Shown piece after piece: positions 30,876-42,606 of a stretch of DNA of 64,000 bases. The stretch comes from Simmondsia chinensis (lineage: Eukaryota; Streptophyta; Magnoliopsida; Caryophyllales; Simmondsiaceae). The notes under the pieces were generated by a model. It was not told the origin of the DNA and did not search any database. It saw only the letters and a list, made by a program, of their open reading frames with translations. The stretch is taken from the NCBI GenBank assembly GCA_018398585.1, contig JAGTTD010000009.1:12219193-12283192 (forward strand), in the 5' to 3' direction. Position numbers and translations under genes: made by a program. Position 1 is the first letter of the stretch. Every line of letters starts with the position of its first letter.

Positions 30876-32214
30876 TGTTTACAACCTAAATTCGAGGGAG
30901 CTGGGATGATGTTATTCTGAGCAAAATGTCACGCACTTGTCACGTGTGGTCCACCTTGAGGAAAGTTAGGCCTTTATGTGTAGATATATTGGCGTCTCAA
31001 GCTCAACTTCTTAAGAAGTTTAATACCCTGAAAAGTGTATCAGCCACTCGAGGCTTGAGATGGATGAAGGGTAAAAGGGGTTCAAGCTCAAGTGACTTCC
31101 AAGGAGGTTACAAGACAGGTAGTTTTCAAGCTCAAGACAGTTGCTTTAAGCTTAATTTCAAATGCGTGGGCTATAAGCTTTTCCAACAGAATGTGGAGCA
31201 TCTAGAAGGGACTCTAGCTAAAAAAGCGGACATGACCTTCCGGAAAGGCACTCGAGCACACCAAATCAAGGGCATGGTAATATGTCATTCACACACCAAA
31301 GGAGCTTGGTGAGCTATGTGGGAAGACAATGCCGCAGAAATAGGGGGCAATCCTTATTTACTTTTTCTATAAATAAGAGACAGTATTGTAGTTGTAAAAT
31401 GTCCAACACTACTCATACAAAACCTCTTCAAGTTTTCTTTACCGTACACTCGTGCTTTTTACCTAGGAGTAGCGTAACTTAGCTTAGCTTAGCATAGCGA
31501 CAAGTTAAGAATTGAGTAATACAATACTTTGGGCTTTAGGTATGAACTCTTCGCTTTAATATGTTCCCAAAATCGACAAGTTAAGAATTGAGGCTATAGT
31601 TTAAGGCTTTGATGGCAAACAATTGACCTTTATTGCGTTGGTCATAACACTACTGTCACTATTTAATACGGCAGGTGAATTTAGGTTTGCACCATTGTTT
31701 AAGGGCTTTGACGACCTAAGCTTTATCTTGATTGCGTTGGCTCTCATCCAGTGACCAAAATACGGTTTGCTCCACCTAAATCTTGTTAGACTCTAATGCA
31801 TTTGTGTCGTCATCAGTCAAGGGTGTCAGACCCAATAATCTTATTAACTCAAGCTTATAAGTAGACTGTTGAGCTCTTGGGCTCGTCTCTACCCTAGATC
31901 TTGAATTTTAAGTATATGAGGAAAGGTGTCTGTGGGCCTTGCTTTATCGCTATAATTGCCACATGAGTTAGGTCCATATCCCTTTACTTTTTTGTCATAC
32001 TATGTATAAAAAAATTCACAAAAAATTTAAAAAGTCTTCTTAATTTGAGCATAAGCAGAACTGACGTATTAACTGAAGTTAGATACACCAAATTGTCACC
32101 TCTTTTTCTCCGAAAAAGGAGAGTGGTCGAGGTTAAAGACGTGCGGTTTGTATTTAGGCTCACTCCCTAGTCACGGTGAGCCCCTTTTGCACATTTATTT
32201 ACATTTGTATTTAA
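30876..32214 (+). repeat. Tat-type gypsy LTR 1
   Basis: This stretch is a diverged copy of 53335-54489. Shared landmarks are GAGCTGGGA near the start, GTCCACCT, TATTAGCCACT/TATCAGCCACT, GGTAAA, CTATAAATAAGAGAC versus CTATAAGTAAGGGAC (TATA region, 31367 and 53828), GACAAGTTAAGAATTGAGGC and CATTTGTAT at the end. The open frame 30926-31312 lies inside it and is not considered a gene. A Tat-like leader follows. Confidence 0.72.
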
Positions 32215-33491
32215 GGTAACCGCATGACACTGTTAACCAAAAAAAAAAAAAAAGAAATTTGAAAACAAGCCTTTTGGAAACAACAGTGGGAGGCTTAACA
32301 TAAGACTTCACTGGCTTTAACCCCATTGAGGATTACCAGAATGTAATCTCAAACCATTCACCAATGGCCAGAACAAGGAGCTCAAGTGCTCTTGAGCATG
32401 AGGAGCCAAAAAACCTTGCCTTAATTAGGACCCCGTTGGAGCACCGCCTTGAATAGAGCGTCATATCATGAGGGCATAAAACAAGTCACAACCGCGGGAA
32501 TGAAAGCGGAGGTGATGAATACATTACAAAGGATGAGTAGATTGGGCTGAATGGCTATGCTTGCAAGCGTTTTATGGCCATGCAATGTCAGTTGGAAATC
32601 ACGGACTAAAGACTTCAACAAGCCATGAAAGAGGCCTTAGAGAAACAAATTGTAGAAACAACATGCACTGTAGCGGCTCATTATGAGACCTCTGCACCCA
32701 TGAGAGCCGTAATCTATGAGGTTGGGACCTTAATGAATGAAAGGCTTCATACAGAAACTAACAGAGTCTTAGGTGAGATGAACTTAACTCTGTCTTCTAA
32801 TGCTTCTCTTATTGCTAAGGACGTGGCAACACAGACAGTAGTTGAAGTCGATCCTATCTTTAGTTAGGTTGTTTGAGACTCATAATTGCTTAGTCCAAGC
32901 CGTTAGAGAGGCAACTTGCCTGTCCCTCTTCCTCTAGTTCCAACTGGATATCCCAATGATGCTTCGTCGAGCTCACGATTGACAGTCCCTCATGTTGCCC
33001 TAAAATCACTAAGGGAGCGGGAAACTTAACTATGGCTAACCCAAATGTTATGCATTTGAATCCCAGCCATAAGATAGACAATACTAGGGGTTGCAAGGCA
33101 TCTAAATCAGGGAGTTTCTCTAGTTTCAAGGGATCTCAACAGCAAAGCGCAAATGCCACATTTCCTTGCTACAAGGTGGCATAGCCTTTCATTCCCTCAT
33201 GTTGAAGAGGTTGCCTCAAGGCCCACTTAAGGCCTTAGAATATGTGCGTAAGGACAGGTATCTAGTTCTAAAGGCTAGGTCCTTCCTCCTAGACCTCTTT
33301 ATATTTATGAAACTAAGGGGCAAGTTAACCACCCATGTTCTCAAGATCAACACTTGGGGACTAATCAGGCAAGAATGCATCAACAGCATGCCAATATAGG
33401 TGTGCCCTCAGGCATGCCATATAACTCAGGATCTGTTGGAACATACTGCGTGACCAATCAAACACATGGCCAGAATGATCAAGGGGGTTAC
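32215..33491 (+). pseudogene. Tat-type leader and gag N-terminal remnant
   Basis: Downstream of LTR 1 a poly(A) stretch (about 32239-32253) is followed by frames such as MARTRSSSALEHEEPKNLA (about 32366) and the 80-codon piece 32625-32867. The latter (EKQIVETTCTVAAHYETSAP, LIAKDVATQTVVEVDPIF) has a helical gag-N-like character. The region ends at 33491, where element A is inserted. Assignment as Tat gag N-terminus is by position; no diagnostic motif is visible. Confidence 0.4.
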
Positions 33492-33807
33492 TGTTATGAT
33501 TCAAGATCAACCTAAATCATAGCGTAGGATAGAAAAAAAATTTGAGTTGGAACTTAAGGAATTAAGAGAAGAAGTAGTGAGAATTGAGATTCAGAAAGAA
33601 GAATCAATATGTATTCATTTAATGAATCCAAATAAAAGAAGAATACAAACATTAACTGAGTCAGTGGAGCTAAAAAATATCTAACAACAACTGACTTAAC
33701 CACCAAACACCAAGAATAAACCCTCCTAAGCTTTTCCCACCAAACACTTTATTTAAATATTACAAGTTTGCCACTATTTACAATTCCCCTAAGATCAAAT
33801 CATGACA
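33492..33807 (-). repeat. 3' LTR of element A
   Basis: Plus-strand start TGTTATGATTCAAGATC, end AAATCATGACA. It matches the first ~160 bp of the copy at 38427. A polypurine tract complement (CCCACTCCTTAAG, about 33810) adjoins it internally. Confidence 0.82.
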
Positions 33808-33824
33808 ATACCCACTCCTTAAGA

Positions 33825-35234
33825 ACTTTCTAGGCTCAACGATGAAAGGATGGGAATTGACTGTTAATGAAACTCAAGCTTTCCTAAGTAACATCGTCAT
33901 GATCCAAATTAGTCCACTGCACCAATACCTTCTGCATCTGATTTCCCTACTGCTGTACCACGCTTGAGTCCAAGATTGTTGCTGGTTGCTACACAATTTC
34001 ACCACCAGTAGCTGCTTCAGGAGGAGAAATTGAGCTGACTTTACCTTCTGCCACATGTTGCTTCAGAAAAGACAGGTCGAAAACTGGATGGACAAAAGAA
34101 TCTATAGGAAATTCCAATCGATGGGCAACTCTTCCAATCTTCTCCAATACCTTGTAAGGGCCAAAATAGCATGCAGTCAACTTCACACTTTTGTGTACTG
34201 CTACACTGGACTGTCTGTAAGGCAATAGTTTCAAGTATACAAGATCTTCCACCTGAAAGGGTTTATCCACACGCTGCCTGTCAACATAAAACTTCATTCT
34301 AGCCTGTGCCAATTACAAATTATCCCTCAGCTGCTACACCAATTGTTGCCTTTGAAGTATCAATTCATTGCTCCTTGTAACATCATTGGAGATGGAGGAT
34401 CATATCCATAAAGTGCCTTGAAATTAGTGGTCCCTAGAGCAGAATGAGCATGAGATTTGTACCAAAATTATGCCAAGGACAATCACCTGTGCCATTACTT
34501 TGGATAGCTGAAAGTCATGCTCCTTAAGTTTTGCTCTAACCACTAATTAACTCTCTCTGTTTGCCCAACTGTTTGTGGATGATGGGATGAGCTTAGAGCC
34601 AAGGAAGAACCTAACAATGGAAACAACTCATGCTAAAAATGCCTTGTAACCTATCTCGATCATAAAAAATGGATTGAGGCAAGCATGAAGCATGTAGATG
34701 TTATCCAATAACATTTTGGCAAGTTTCTCAGTTGAAATGGGATGATTCAAAGCTATGAAATGCCCAAACTTAGTGAATCAATCCACAACTACCAAAATTA
34801 CCTCCTTTCCTTCAAACTTAGGCAACCCCTCAATAAAGTCCATACTTATGTGCTGCCAAGCTCTATCTAAGATTGGCAAAGGTTGTAGCAAGCCTTGATA
34901 AGGTATATGATAGGTTTTAGTACACTGGCACACAGCACAGGCTTGAACAAACAACATCCTTCCTCAAACTAGGCCAATGGAAGTACTGTGTCATCCTTTG
35001 ATATGTCCCTTCAAAACCAGAGTGCCCTTCCCGAGTAGAATCACAAGAAGCCATAATGATTTGCTTTCTCAAATCAGTCACTGAGCCAATGTACAATTTA
35101 CCATTGAACTTAACAATTCCATTTGCAGCAGACACATTAGAATCTGCCTCAAGGAAGCTCTTCTTGATGCTAAATGCTGTGACACACTCTTGAGCAAAAC
35201 TATCATCATCAAAGGACTTGTGCACCTCATCCAT
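33825..35234 (-). pseudogene. Integrase and chromodomain of A
   Basis: 35234-34917 holds the integrase zinc-binding domain: GKLYIGSVTDLRKQI, EGHSGFEGTYQRMTQYFHW, VVCSSLCC (HHCC ligands). The core follows in broken frames (ISMDFIEGLPKFEGKEV, TKFGHFIALNHPIS), then the C-terminal barrel 34312-33989 (RMKFYVDRQRVDKPFQVEDL, FGPYKVLEKIGRVAHRLEFP). A chromodomain-like tail VLVQWTNLDHDDVT ... ESLSFINSQFPSFH ends near 33845. Several catalytic positions are lost (FFMIEI replaces the second Asp region). Confidence 0.83.
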
Positions 35235-36512
35235 CTAAGAAGGCAAAGCAATTGAAATAGCAAAGCAAGAGGCTGACTCTACCCCTCCTTCCTTGCATGA
35301 CAAAGAATCAACAGCTAAATTCGCTCTACCCCTGAAGTACTCAATTGAGTAGTCCAACCCGGACATCTTCATAAGCCCCTTACACTGCATTCCTATAGTG
35401 ATCTTTTGCACCAATAAGTATTTAAGGCTTTGATGATCTGTTCTAATAATGAAGTGGTGTCCCCCCAAATGATGCCTCCACTTCTTGACTGCTACAAGGA
35501 TGGCTAGATACTCCTTGTCAATAGTGGCTAAGATGATGTGTTTTGGACTAAGACCATGACTCAAATAAGCCACTGGTCTCCCTCTTTGAGACAAAACTAT
35601 TCCCACTCTACTTCCACTTGCATTTGTCAACAATGTAAAGGGAATACTGAAGTCAAGCATAACAAGCATCGGGATTGTACACATAGCAATCTTCAACCTT
35701 TCAAATGACTCTTGAGCTAATTCAGACCAATGGAAGGCATCGTTTTACGAAGATCAATCAATGTCCTAGCAATCATACCATAACCTGCAACAAATTTTGC
35801 GGTAGTAACAAGTTAAGCCCAAGAATCCTATCGATTGCTTGATAGAAACAGGATTTGGCCATTGTTCCATTACTTGAATCTCAGCTGGATCAATGGCTAC
35901 AACAACAGATGAGATAATCTGACCCAAATACCTTACTTGACATTGAGCAAAAGTGCATTTAGATAGCTTAGCATACAACTTGTGTTGTCATACGAGCTCA
36001 ACCACCTACTTAAGACGATCTAAATGTGAGTCCAATGAAGGGCTATATACCAAGATGTCATTAAAGAAAACTAGGACAAAATTCCTCAAAAATAGCTTAA
36101 AGATTGAATTCATCAAGGCCTGGAACATGGCTGGAGCATCGGTTAATCCAAATGGCATCACTACAAATTCGTAATGCCCATGAGTTCTGAAGGAAGTCTT
36201 ATAAATGTCTTGCTCCTTCACTCGAATCTGGTAATACCCTTGCCTCAAATCCAGCTTAGAATAGTAATGTGATCCATGCAATTCGTCCAAAAGATCATCA
36301 ATAATTGGAATTGGAAACTTATCCTTTATGCTGAGAGCATTCAGTTGCTTGTAGGGTATACATATTCTTGATGAGCCATCCTTCTTTTTGACAAGAATGA
36401 CAGCAGAAGCAAAGGGACTATGGCTTTCTTTAATTAATTCAATTTTTAGCAGCTCATCTACCTGTCTTTCAATCTCTCTCTTTTGTGAATGAGGATACAT
36501 GTAAGGGCTCAA
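35235..36512 (-). pseudogene. RT and RNase H of A
   Basis: RT 36512-36006 is open for 168 codons: [66 protein letters not shown]. The catalytic box reads [10 protein letters not shown], so the first Asp of the D-D pair is Asn. The thumb is at 35978-35766 (LYAKLSKC-type MYAKLSKCTFAQCQ). RNase H 35696-35235 has TNASGSRVGIVLSQRGRPVA (expected TDAS, Asp to Asn), KEYLAILVAVKKWRHHL, RTDHQSLKYLL and VDSLSCKE. Both enzymes therefore carry missense loss of catalytic residues in addition to stops. Confidence 0.88.
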
Positions 36513-36829
36513 ATTGACAGGATCTCAATTGGATTTAAACGAAATAGCATGACTAAAGGATCTTCTAGGGGAAAAGCATGTAGGCTAATCAAATATATCA
36601 CTAAATTCGTATAATAGCTTGCCCATAGTAGGATCTGAATTCACCCCTTTTGCCTCAGCTGTGATAGAGAATAGATGTCTTATCCATTAATAATCTTGCT
36701 TCTTGATTGCTCCCTCCAATTCCCTGCCAGTTATCAACTACATCTGGCCTTGTTCCATAATCCCTTACATTTAATTGTTTTACCATTCATCTCAAAGGAT
36801 ATTGAAAGCTGAGCGAAATCTAACACCAA

Positions 36830-37142
36830 GGGACTGATTGTCTTCATCCAATCCACCTCAAGAATCATATCACTCCCTCCTAGCTTCATGTCTCTGAAAT
36901 TGTACATAAATGAGTGGCCTTACATCTACCAACTGAATTAATTGCACTTTATTTGTGTAAGCAATGAGTTCCTATCAACCACAGTCACAGCTAAGGGACT
37001 TGTTTTGATCATTTCATGGCCTACTCTCTTGAAAATTTTTTGATCAACAAAACTATGAGTACTGCCACTATCAATTAAGATCAAAAGTGATTTGTTACTA
37101 GCTTCGCCCCTGATTCTTTTGTATTTTGCAAGCCATTACCAG
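36830..37142 (-). pseudogene. Protease of A (degraded)
   Basis: Around 37085-37050 the minus strand reads LLILIDSGSTHS, the retropepsin active site, in a short open piece between frameshifts. The remainder of the domain (expected LGGxDMxLGVDW) is recognisable only as scattered codons. Confidence 0.65.
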
Positions 37143-38334
37143 TTACAGCCTTAACCGAATGTCCATCTCATTCTTCTCAGCTTCTACTTCTTGTTCCTCC
37201 TCTAAATGATCACTGTACTCCTTATCTTCTTCTCGTCCATCAGAAACCTCATCTACCTCAGCTCCAGAATCATACATGAGAAGCTTAGGATTGCATTTAA
37301 GTCCAAGGTAGTAATGCTGATTACACTTGAAGCACAACCTTTGAGCCTTTTTCTCCTGCAAACTAAGGGGCTTGGATGAACTCTTAATGCTAGCTTACAC
37401 TGTTGAACCAACTTGGCTGCTCTTACTCTTCTAAACATCAGAACTTGCAAGGACAGTAGCCTCATACAACTTGGCTTTGGAATAAGATCGGGACAAGGTC
37501 AAAGGACTGATTGCTTTAACTAAGTTTTTAATCCTAGGCTTGAGGCCACTAATAAAGCTTGAAACATAATGTGCCACACTAGCTCCGAGATTCACAGACA
37601 TCATTCTTGCTCTTAAGCTTTCGAATCGAGTCATATACTCTCTTACTAAAGTTGTTTGAGTTACTTTATTAAAGCTATCCACCACATCCCAAGGGTCCTC
37701 ATTACCAAACCTCTCATAGAATTCATCCACAAATTCCAGCCATGTGATATAAGGATTGCTAATGACTAAGCTATGGAACCATACCTCATGCTCTCCATGT
37801 AAATGCACCTATTCGAACTGCACCTTCTCTGTCTCCAACACATGATAAAAACGATAGTACCTCTCACACATTCTAATCCAAGATTGTGGATGTGATCCAT
37901 CAAATTTATCAATCTTTGCCTGTAACCCTCAAAATGCTCTACAGAAGCTCTTTGATATAATGGATCAGGAGGCTTGTTGTGATGGCTTGCAGGTGACAAT
38001 ATTCCAGGTCCAAGAGGCATCGCTTGGCGATCTACTTGCTCTTGGAGTCCTGTCAATTGTTGTCATACTTACTGATATGAATAGTCACACTTCGAGTCAG
38101 ATCTCCAACAAATAGCAACAAATCCTGAATCTGCTATTGCATCTAAGACATATGATCATCTGAACTTGAATTCATAGATGTAGTAGCACCAGTACTAGCT
38201 CCAACATTAGCAGCAGCTCCAACTGTAGCACCCATAGTAACTCCAACATAAGAAGCTGCTTGAGCTCTAGTTGTAACTCCTCCAGCCATCGCAAAAGATT
38301 TATTATGTCTAGCTCGTTCCAACTCCTCACTCAA
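37143..38334 (-). pseudogene. Gag of A (degraded)
   Basis: From about 38334 the frame reads MSEELERARHNKSFAMAGGV with TAG stops at Gln-rich positions (MSxMQxQIQ). The capsid-like core is open at 37808-37431 (GEHEVWFHSLVISNPYITWL, VREYMTRFESLRARMM, GLKPRIKNLVKAISPL). A zinc-knuckle remnant CFKCNQHYYLGLKC (37340-37300) has lost its His (GL where GH is expected). An acidic linker follows. Confidence 0.84.
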
Positions 38335-38426
38335 TTGTCAACCATGAAAGGTGCGATGTGCAATTGAAATATCCAGATAGAATCACAGCAAGATTAAAGC
38401 AAAATTCAACAATCTCTGATACCAAT

Positions 38427-38590
38427 TGTTATGATTCAAGATCGACTTGAATCATAATCTAGGATAGAAGAGGAATTTGAGTTGAGAAGTTAAGGAAATG
38501 AGAGAAGTAGAGAGAATTCAGATTAAGAAAGAAGAACCAATATGTATTCATTCAATGAATACAAATACACAAACAATACAAACATTTATA
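38427..38590 (-). repeat. 5' LTR of A, truncated
   Basis: It begins TGTTATGATTCAAGATC beside the primer-binding-site complement and matches 33492-33650, including TATGTATTCATT and ACAAACATT. It then switches to element D LTR sequence (GTAGTTTGGCCAAGAGTAG) without its own end. Confidence 0.78.
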
Positions 38591-38745
38591 CTTCCATCCT
38601 AATTGTAGTTTGGCCAAGAGTAGTTAAGTCAGTTAAAGAGTAGTGTCTTGATGCATTGTATTATCTTTAGCTACCTTAGGTTGGAGGAAAGTATAAGCAG
38701 TTTAGTTGTTCTTTTGTAAGATTCACTGAATGCTAACAACAAATA
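38590..38745 (+). repeat. 5' LTR of D, first part
   Basis: It matches 53045-53197 of the 3' LTR (GTAGTTAAGTCAGTTAAAG, GTGTCTTGATGCATT, AAGATTCA, AACAACAAATAT), then is interrupted by element B. The second part resumes at 44486. Confidence 0.83.
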
Positions 38746-39099
38746 TGTTAAACTTCTAGATAAACTTGAAGCTTAACCTTGTGAAGGAAGAGATTAGTTG
38801 AGAAGAGAAGTGAAGGAGATGAGAAGTATAGAGAGAATTAGATGAGAGAGAGAAAAATATCTAAAAGAGATTAGGTTGGATTTTCATTGAATGAATGAAT
38901 TATTACACTTTATGAACTACTTATAAGCAAACCAATACATTGAACCAAGATAAGCTAGCATCCGCCTTAACCGACCTTGGCGCCAAAAATATCTAATCAA
39001 ACCAAAATATCTACTTAAGCCATTTAACATATTACACGGCATTAAATTGATTCAGAAACTACAACTTGATTACATTTTTATTTCAAGCCAATCATAAGA
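38746..39099 (-). repeat. 3' LTR of B
   Basis: Plus-strand start TGTTAAACTTCTAG, end CCAATCATAAGA. It is very similar to 44131-44481 (roughly a dozen and a half differences by eye). The terminal CA of the element strand is preserved better in the other copy. Confidence 0.88.
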
Positions 39100-39109
39100 A
39101 TCCCTCCTC

Positions 39110-40489
39110 CTTGAGAACATTCTTATCCTCAAGAATAATAGCTTGGAAATTGGCTCTTCAGGAAGGAAAGCTCTTCCCATGTAGTGAAAGATTCGTCCGA
39201 GTTGCTCCAGGTGACTTTAACTTCATTCATCTCTCTATCATTCACCTTCTTTACTCGTTGCTTCAAAATTCCAGTAGGTTGTAGCAGCATGGAACCATGG
39301 GAACCCACTTTAGTAGGATGAGTTAAAGATCTTTGCCCATTTTTAACCTATCTTTTGAGGAGTGAAACATGAAAAAGAGGATGTATGTAAGACTTTGTAG
39401 GTAACTTAAGCTTATAGGCCACCTTGGCAACCCTTTCCAAGACCTTGTAAGGTCCAAAGAACCTCACACATAACTTGACATTCCTCCTTACTGCTGCTGT
39501 AGATTGCCTATAAGATTGCAGTTTCAAATAAACCATGTCACCCACATCAAATTGCTTGTCCACACGTTTCCTGTCAGCATATAGTTTCATCTTGGCCTTA
39601 GCTCGGGGCAGATTATCTTTCAAAAGTTGCATAAGTTGCCTTCTCTATTGCAGCAAGTCAAAAACATCACTGGAAGATGATACAAGACCTTGCAACAATA
39701 ATGGGGATGGGGGATCATAACCATACAAAGCCTTAAATGGTGTAGTACCAAGTGAAGCGTGAGCATGAGTATTGTACCAAAATTTTGCAAATGACAACCA
39801 TCTTCGCACACATTAGGATGAAAAAATACCATAGTCCTCAGATATTGTTCAAAGCACTGATTAACTCTCTCTGTTCCACCATCACTTTAAGGATGATATG
39901 AAGAACTAAGAGCCAGTGTTGTTCCTAACAAGCTAAACAACTCCCTCCAAAAGTTGCTTGTGAAAAGCTTATCACAGTTAGACACAATGGACTTGGGAAG
40001 CCCATGCAGCTTATAGATGTGATGAAGGAAAACTCGAGCCAATTTCTCAGCTATTATTGATCTTGCCATTGCAATGAATTGACTGCACTTTGTAAATCGA
40101 TCAACCACCACCCAAATGACCTCTTTTCCCTCTGATTTTGGCAACCCCTCAATGAAATCTATGCTTATATCTAGCCACACACCATCAGGAATTGGGAGAG
40201 GTTGAAGAAGTCCTTGATACCTATGATCACTAAGCTTGGTTTGTTAACAGACTTCACAAGCTTGTACAAATTCCATCATAGCTTTCTTCATGCCAGGTCA
40301 CTTGAAAAAGCCTTTAAACCTTTGGAAGGTCCCTTCTATTCCAGAATGACCACCCCAAGCTGAATCATGACACACTCTAATTATCTGAAGCCTCAAATCA
40401 GTGGTAGATCCCACATACAATTTGCCTCTGAGTCTGATGATTCCTTTCACCACTAAAATCTCTGCATCAGAAGTCTGATTCGTAGTCAT
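39110..40489 (-). pseudogene. Integrase and chromodomain of B
   Basis: Zinc-binding part 40489-40298 (RLRGKLYVGSTTDLRLQI, HSGIEGTFQRFKGFFK). Core 40180-39887: ISIDFIEGLPKSEGKEVIWV (first Asp), HGLPKSIVSNCDKLFTSN (second Asp region, with S-N-C-D for S-D-R-D), then SYHP, a stop, and GGTERVN with the Glu. C-terminal barrel 39632-39348 (MKLYADRKRVDKQFDVGDMV, FGPYKVLERVAKVAYKLKLP). A chromodomain-like tail, VKVTWSNSDESFTTWEELSF, is near 39190. Confidence 0.87.
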
Positions 40490-40546
40490 GCCAATACTGA
40501 ATGTAGCTATCTGTTCTTGTGCAAATGAATCATCCTCACAAGACTT

Positions 40547-41782
40547 CTACACTTCTTCAACCCAAGCTGGAACTATTACTGAAATTGAACCACAATGGCC
40601 CTGTTCACAACCCTCTAACCTGCGTGATAAGGCATCTACAGCTGCATTTTCCTTGCCTTTCTTATATTCAATCACATAATCTATGCCTAACATTTTAAGC
40701 AGCCCTTTCTTTTGAATTGTAGTAACAATTCTATATTCTAGCAAGTACTTGAGGCTTTGATGATCCATTTTGTTGACAAATCTATGTCCATCCAAATAAT
40801 GCCTCCACTTCTCAACTATTAGGAGGATTGCAAGATACTCCTTCTTGTATGTGGACAGTGCTTGATGTTTTGGACTTAAGGCTTGGCTAAGATAGGCTAT
40901 TGGCCTACCCTTTTGAGAAAGTACTACTTCAACTCCAACACCATGAGCGTCAATCTCCAACACAAATACTTCCGCAAAATCTAGCACTGCAAGAACTGAT
41001 GCTTGACTCATGGTAGACTTTAGGATTCAAATGCTTCTTGTGCTTTATCTGACCAATGGAAGGCATCCTTCTTAAGCAAGTCAATTAAAGGCTTAGCAAT
41101 TGATCCATATCCAGCCACAAACTTGCGATAAGACCCTGTCAAACCCAAGAAACTCCCTAACTGCTTCAATGTCATAGGCACAGGCCAATCTTCCATAGCT
41201 TGTACCTTGGATGGGTTAGTGGAAACTCCTTTGCTTGAGATTACATGTCCCAAATACTCTAGCTGAGACAAAGCAAAGGAACATTTAGACAACTTAGCAT
41301 ACAACCTATTTCTACGTATAACCATGAACAGCATTCTCAAATGTTTCAGATGGTCCTCATAAGAAGTGCTATAGATCAGAATGTCATCAAAAAATACCAG
41401 AACAAATCTCCTCAAAAAATTGCTTGAACACATCATTCATTAATGCTTGAAAGGTGGCTGGAGAATTAGTTAAACCAAAGGGCATAACCACAAACTCGTA
41501 GTGTCCATGATGAGTCCTAAAAGCTATTTTACACACATCATGCTCCAACACCCTTATCTGATGGTAGCCTTGCCGCAGATCCAACATGGAGAAGACTTAT
41601 ACCCCATTTAATTGATCCAAAATATCATCTATTACAGGAATAGGGAACTTGTCCTTCACAGTCATAGGATAAAGTTGTCTATAATTTATGCACATTCTAG
41701 TTGAGCCATCCTTCTTCTTGACCAAGATGACAGGGGAAGCAAAGGGACTATGGCTTGGGTTGATAAAACTTGTTTTAAGCAA
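40547..41782 (-). pseudogene. RT and RNase H of B
   Basis: RT: 41782-41597 ([36 protein letters not shown]), 41587-41387 ([40 protein letters not shown]) and 41436-41020 with the intact catalytic box [15 protein letters not shown] and thumb LYAKLSKCSFALSQLEYLG. RNase H 41011-40547: FVLEIDAHGVGVEVVLSQKG, KEYLAILLIVEKWRHYLDGH, VDALSRR. Breaks are few and mostly frame overlaps, so this pol is comparatively young. Confidence 0.9.
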
Positions 41783-42066
41783 TTCATCAATCTACTTTTC
41801 AATCTCTGTCTTCTAAGCATGGGGATACTTGTAAGGTCTCAACCTTACTGGCTCAGAGTTGGCTTTGAGGGGAAACCATGATCCAGATTCCTCTTAGGGG
41901 GTAGGTCTTTTGGCTGATCAAATAAGTCTTTAAACTCCTCAATCAGTTCCTTAACTTCAGACTAATGAAGATGATTCAATTCAATAGGCAAAATTGCAAA
42001 AAATTGCCCAACCCACTGAATGGCGTACTTCTAAATTCGCTTCTTCAAGTTCTTGCCCCTCATGAG

Positions 42067-42606
42067 CTATAATTGAGCTTGATCTACCATTCCCTGCAAT
42101 GTGATTTTGGACCCTTGCCTTATAAAGGAAACTGTAAGCTTGGCAAAATCAAATAGCACTGGGCTGTAAGTCCTTATCCAATCTACTCCCAGTACCATAT
42201 CACAGCCATCCAAGGACAGGATTCTGAAATCATATTCAAATTTGTGATCCTGCATGAACCACTAAAAGCCCTAGCATATATTCTGAGTCAGTACAGAATT
42301 ACCATTAGCGACTATTACTGCTAGAGGACAAGTTTTAATCACTTCATGCCCAACTTTCTTCACAACTTAAGGATCGAGGAAGCTTTGGGTGCTCCCACTA
42401 TCAAATAAGATGATTATAAATCTTTTTCCTGTCTTCCCTTTGATCCTAATCGTATTATGGGATCCACTACGAGTTAATGCCTTAACTGAAATGCCAACGT
42501 CATCATTAACTATCTCCTCCTGAGATTCCTGATCTGAGCCTTCTTCTTTAGCTTCAGATTCTTCACTTTCAGTTTGTTCGGTAGCATGTTTACCCCTTAC
42601 TGACAT
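42067..42606 (-). pseudogene. Protease of B
   Basis: 42606-42367 has an acidic linker (TESEESEAKEEGSDQE), SVKALTRSGSHNTIRIKG and IIILFDSGSTQSFLDP (catalytic Asp intact). It continues at 42255-42067 with LSLDGCDMVLGVDWIRTYSP. The two pieces are separated by a stop-bearing stretch. Confidence 0.86.

Larger units (their letters stand above)
33492..38590 (-). mobile_element. Chromovirus-type gypsy A
   Basis: A minus-strand element with 3' LTR 33492-33807, gag-protease-RT-RNase H-integrase-chromodomain remnants, and a 5' LTR starting at 38427. The 5' LTR is cut off at about 38590, where element D's LTR begins. The primer-binding-site complement is at 38413-38426. All proteins are interrupted. It is related to B, D and G at every domain, indicating repeated insertion of one family group. 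Confidence 0.87.
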
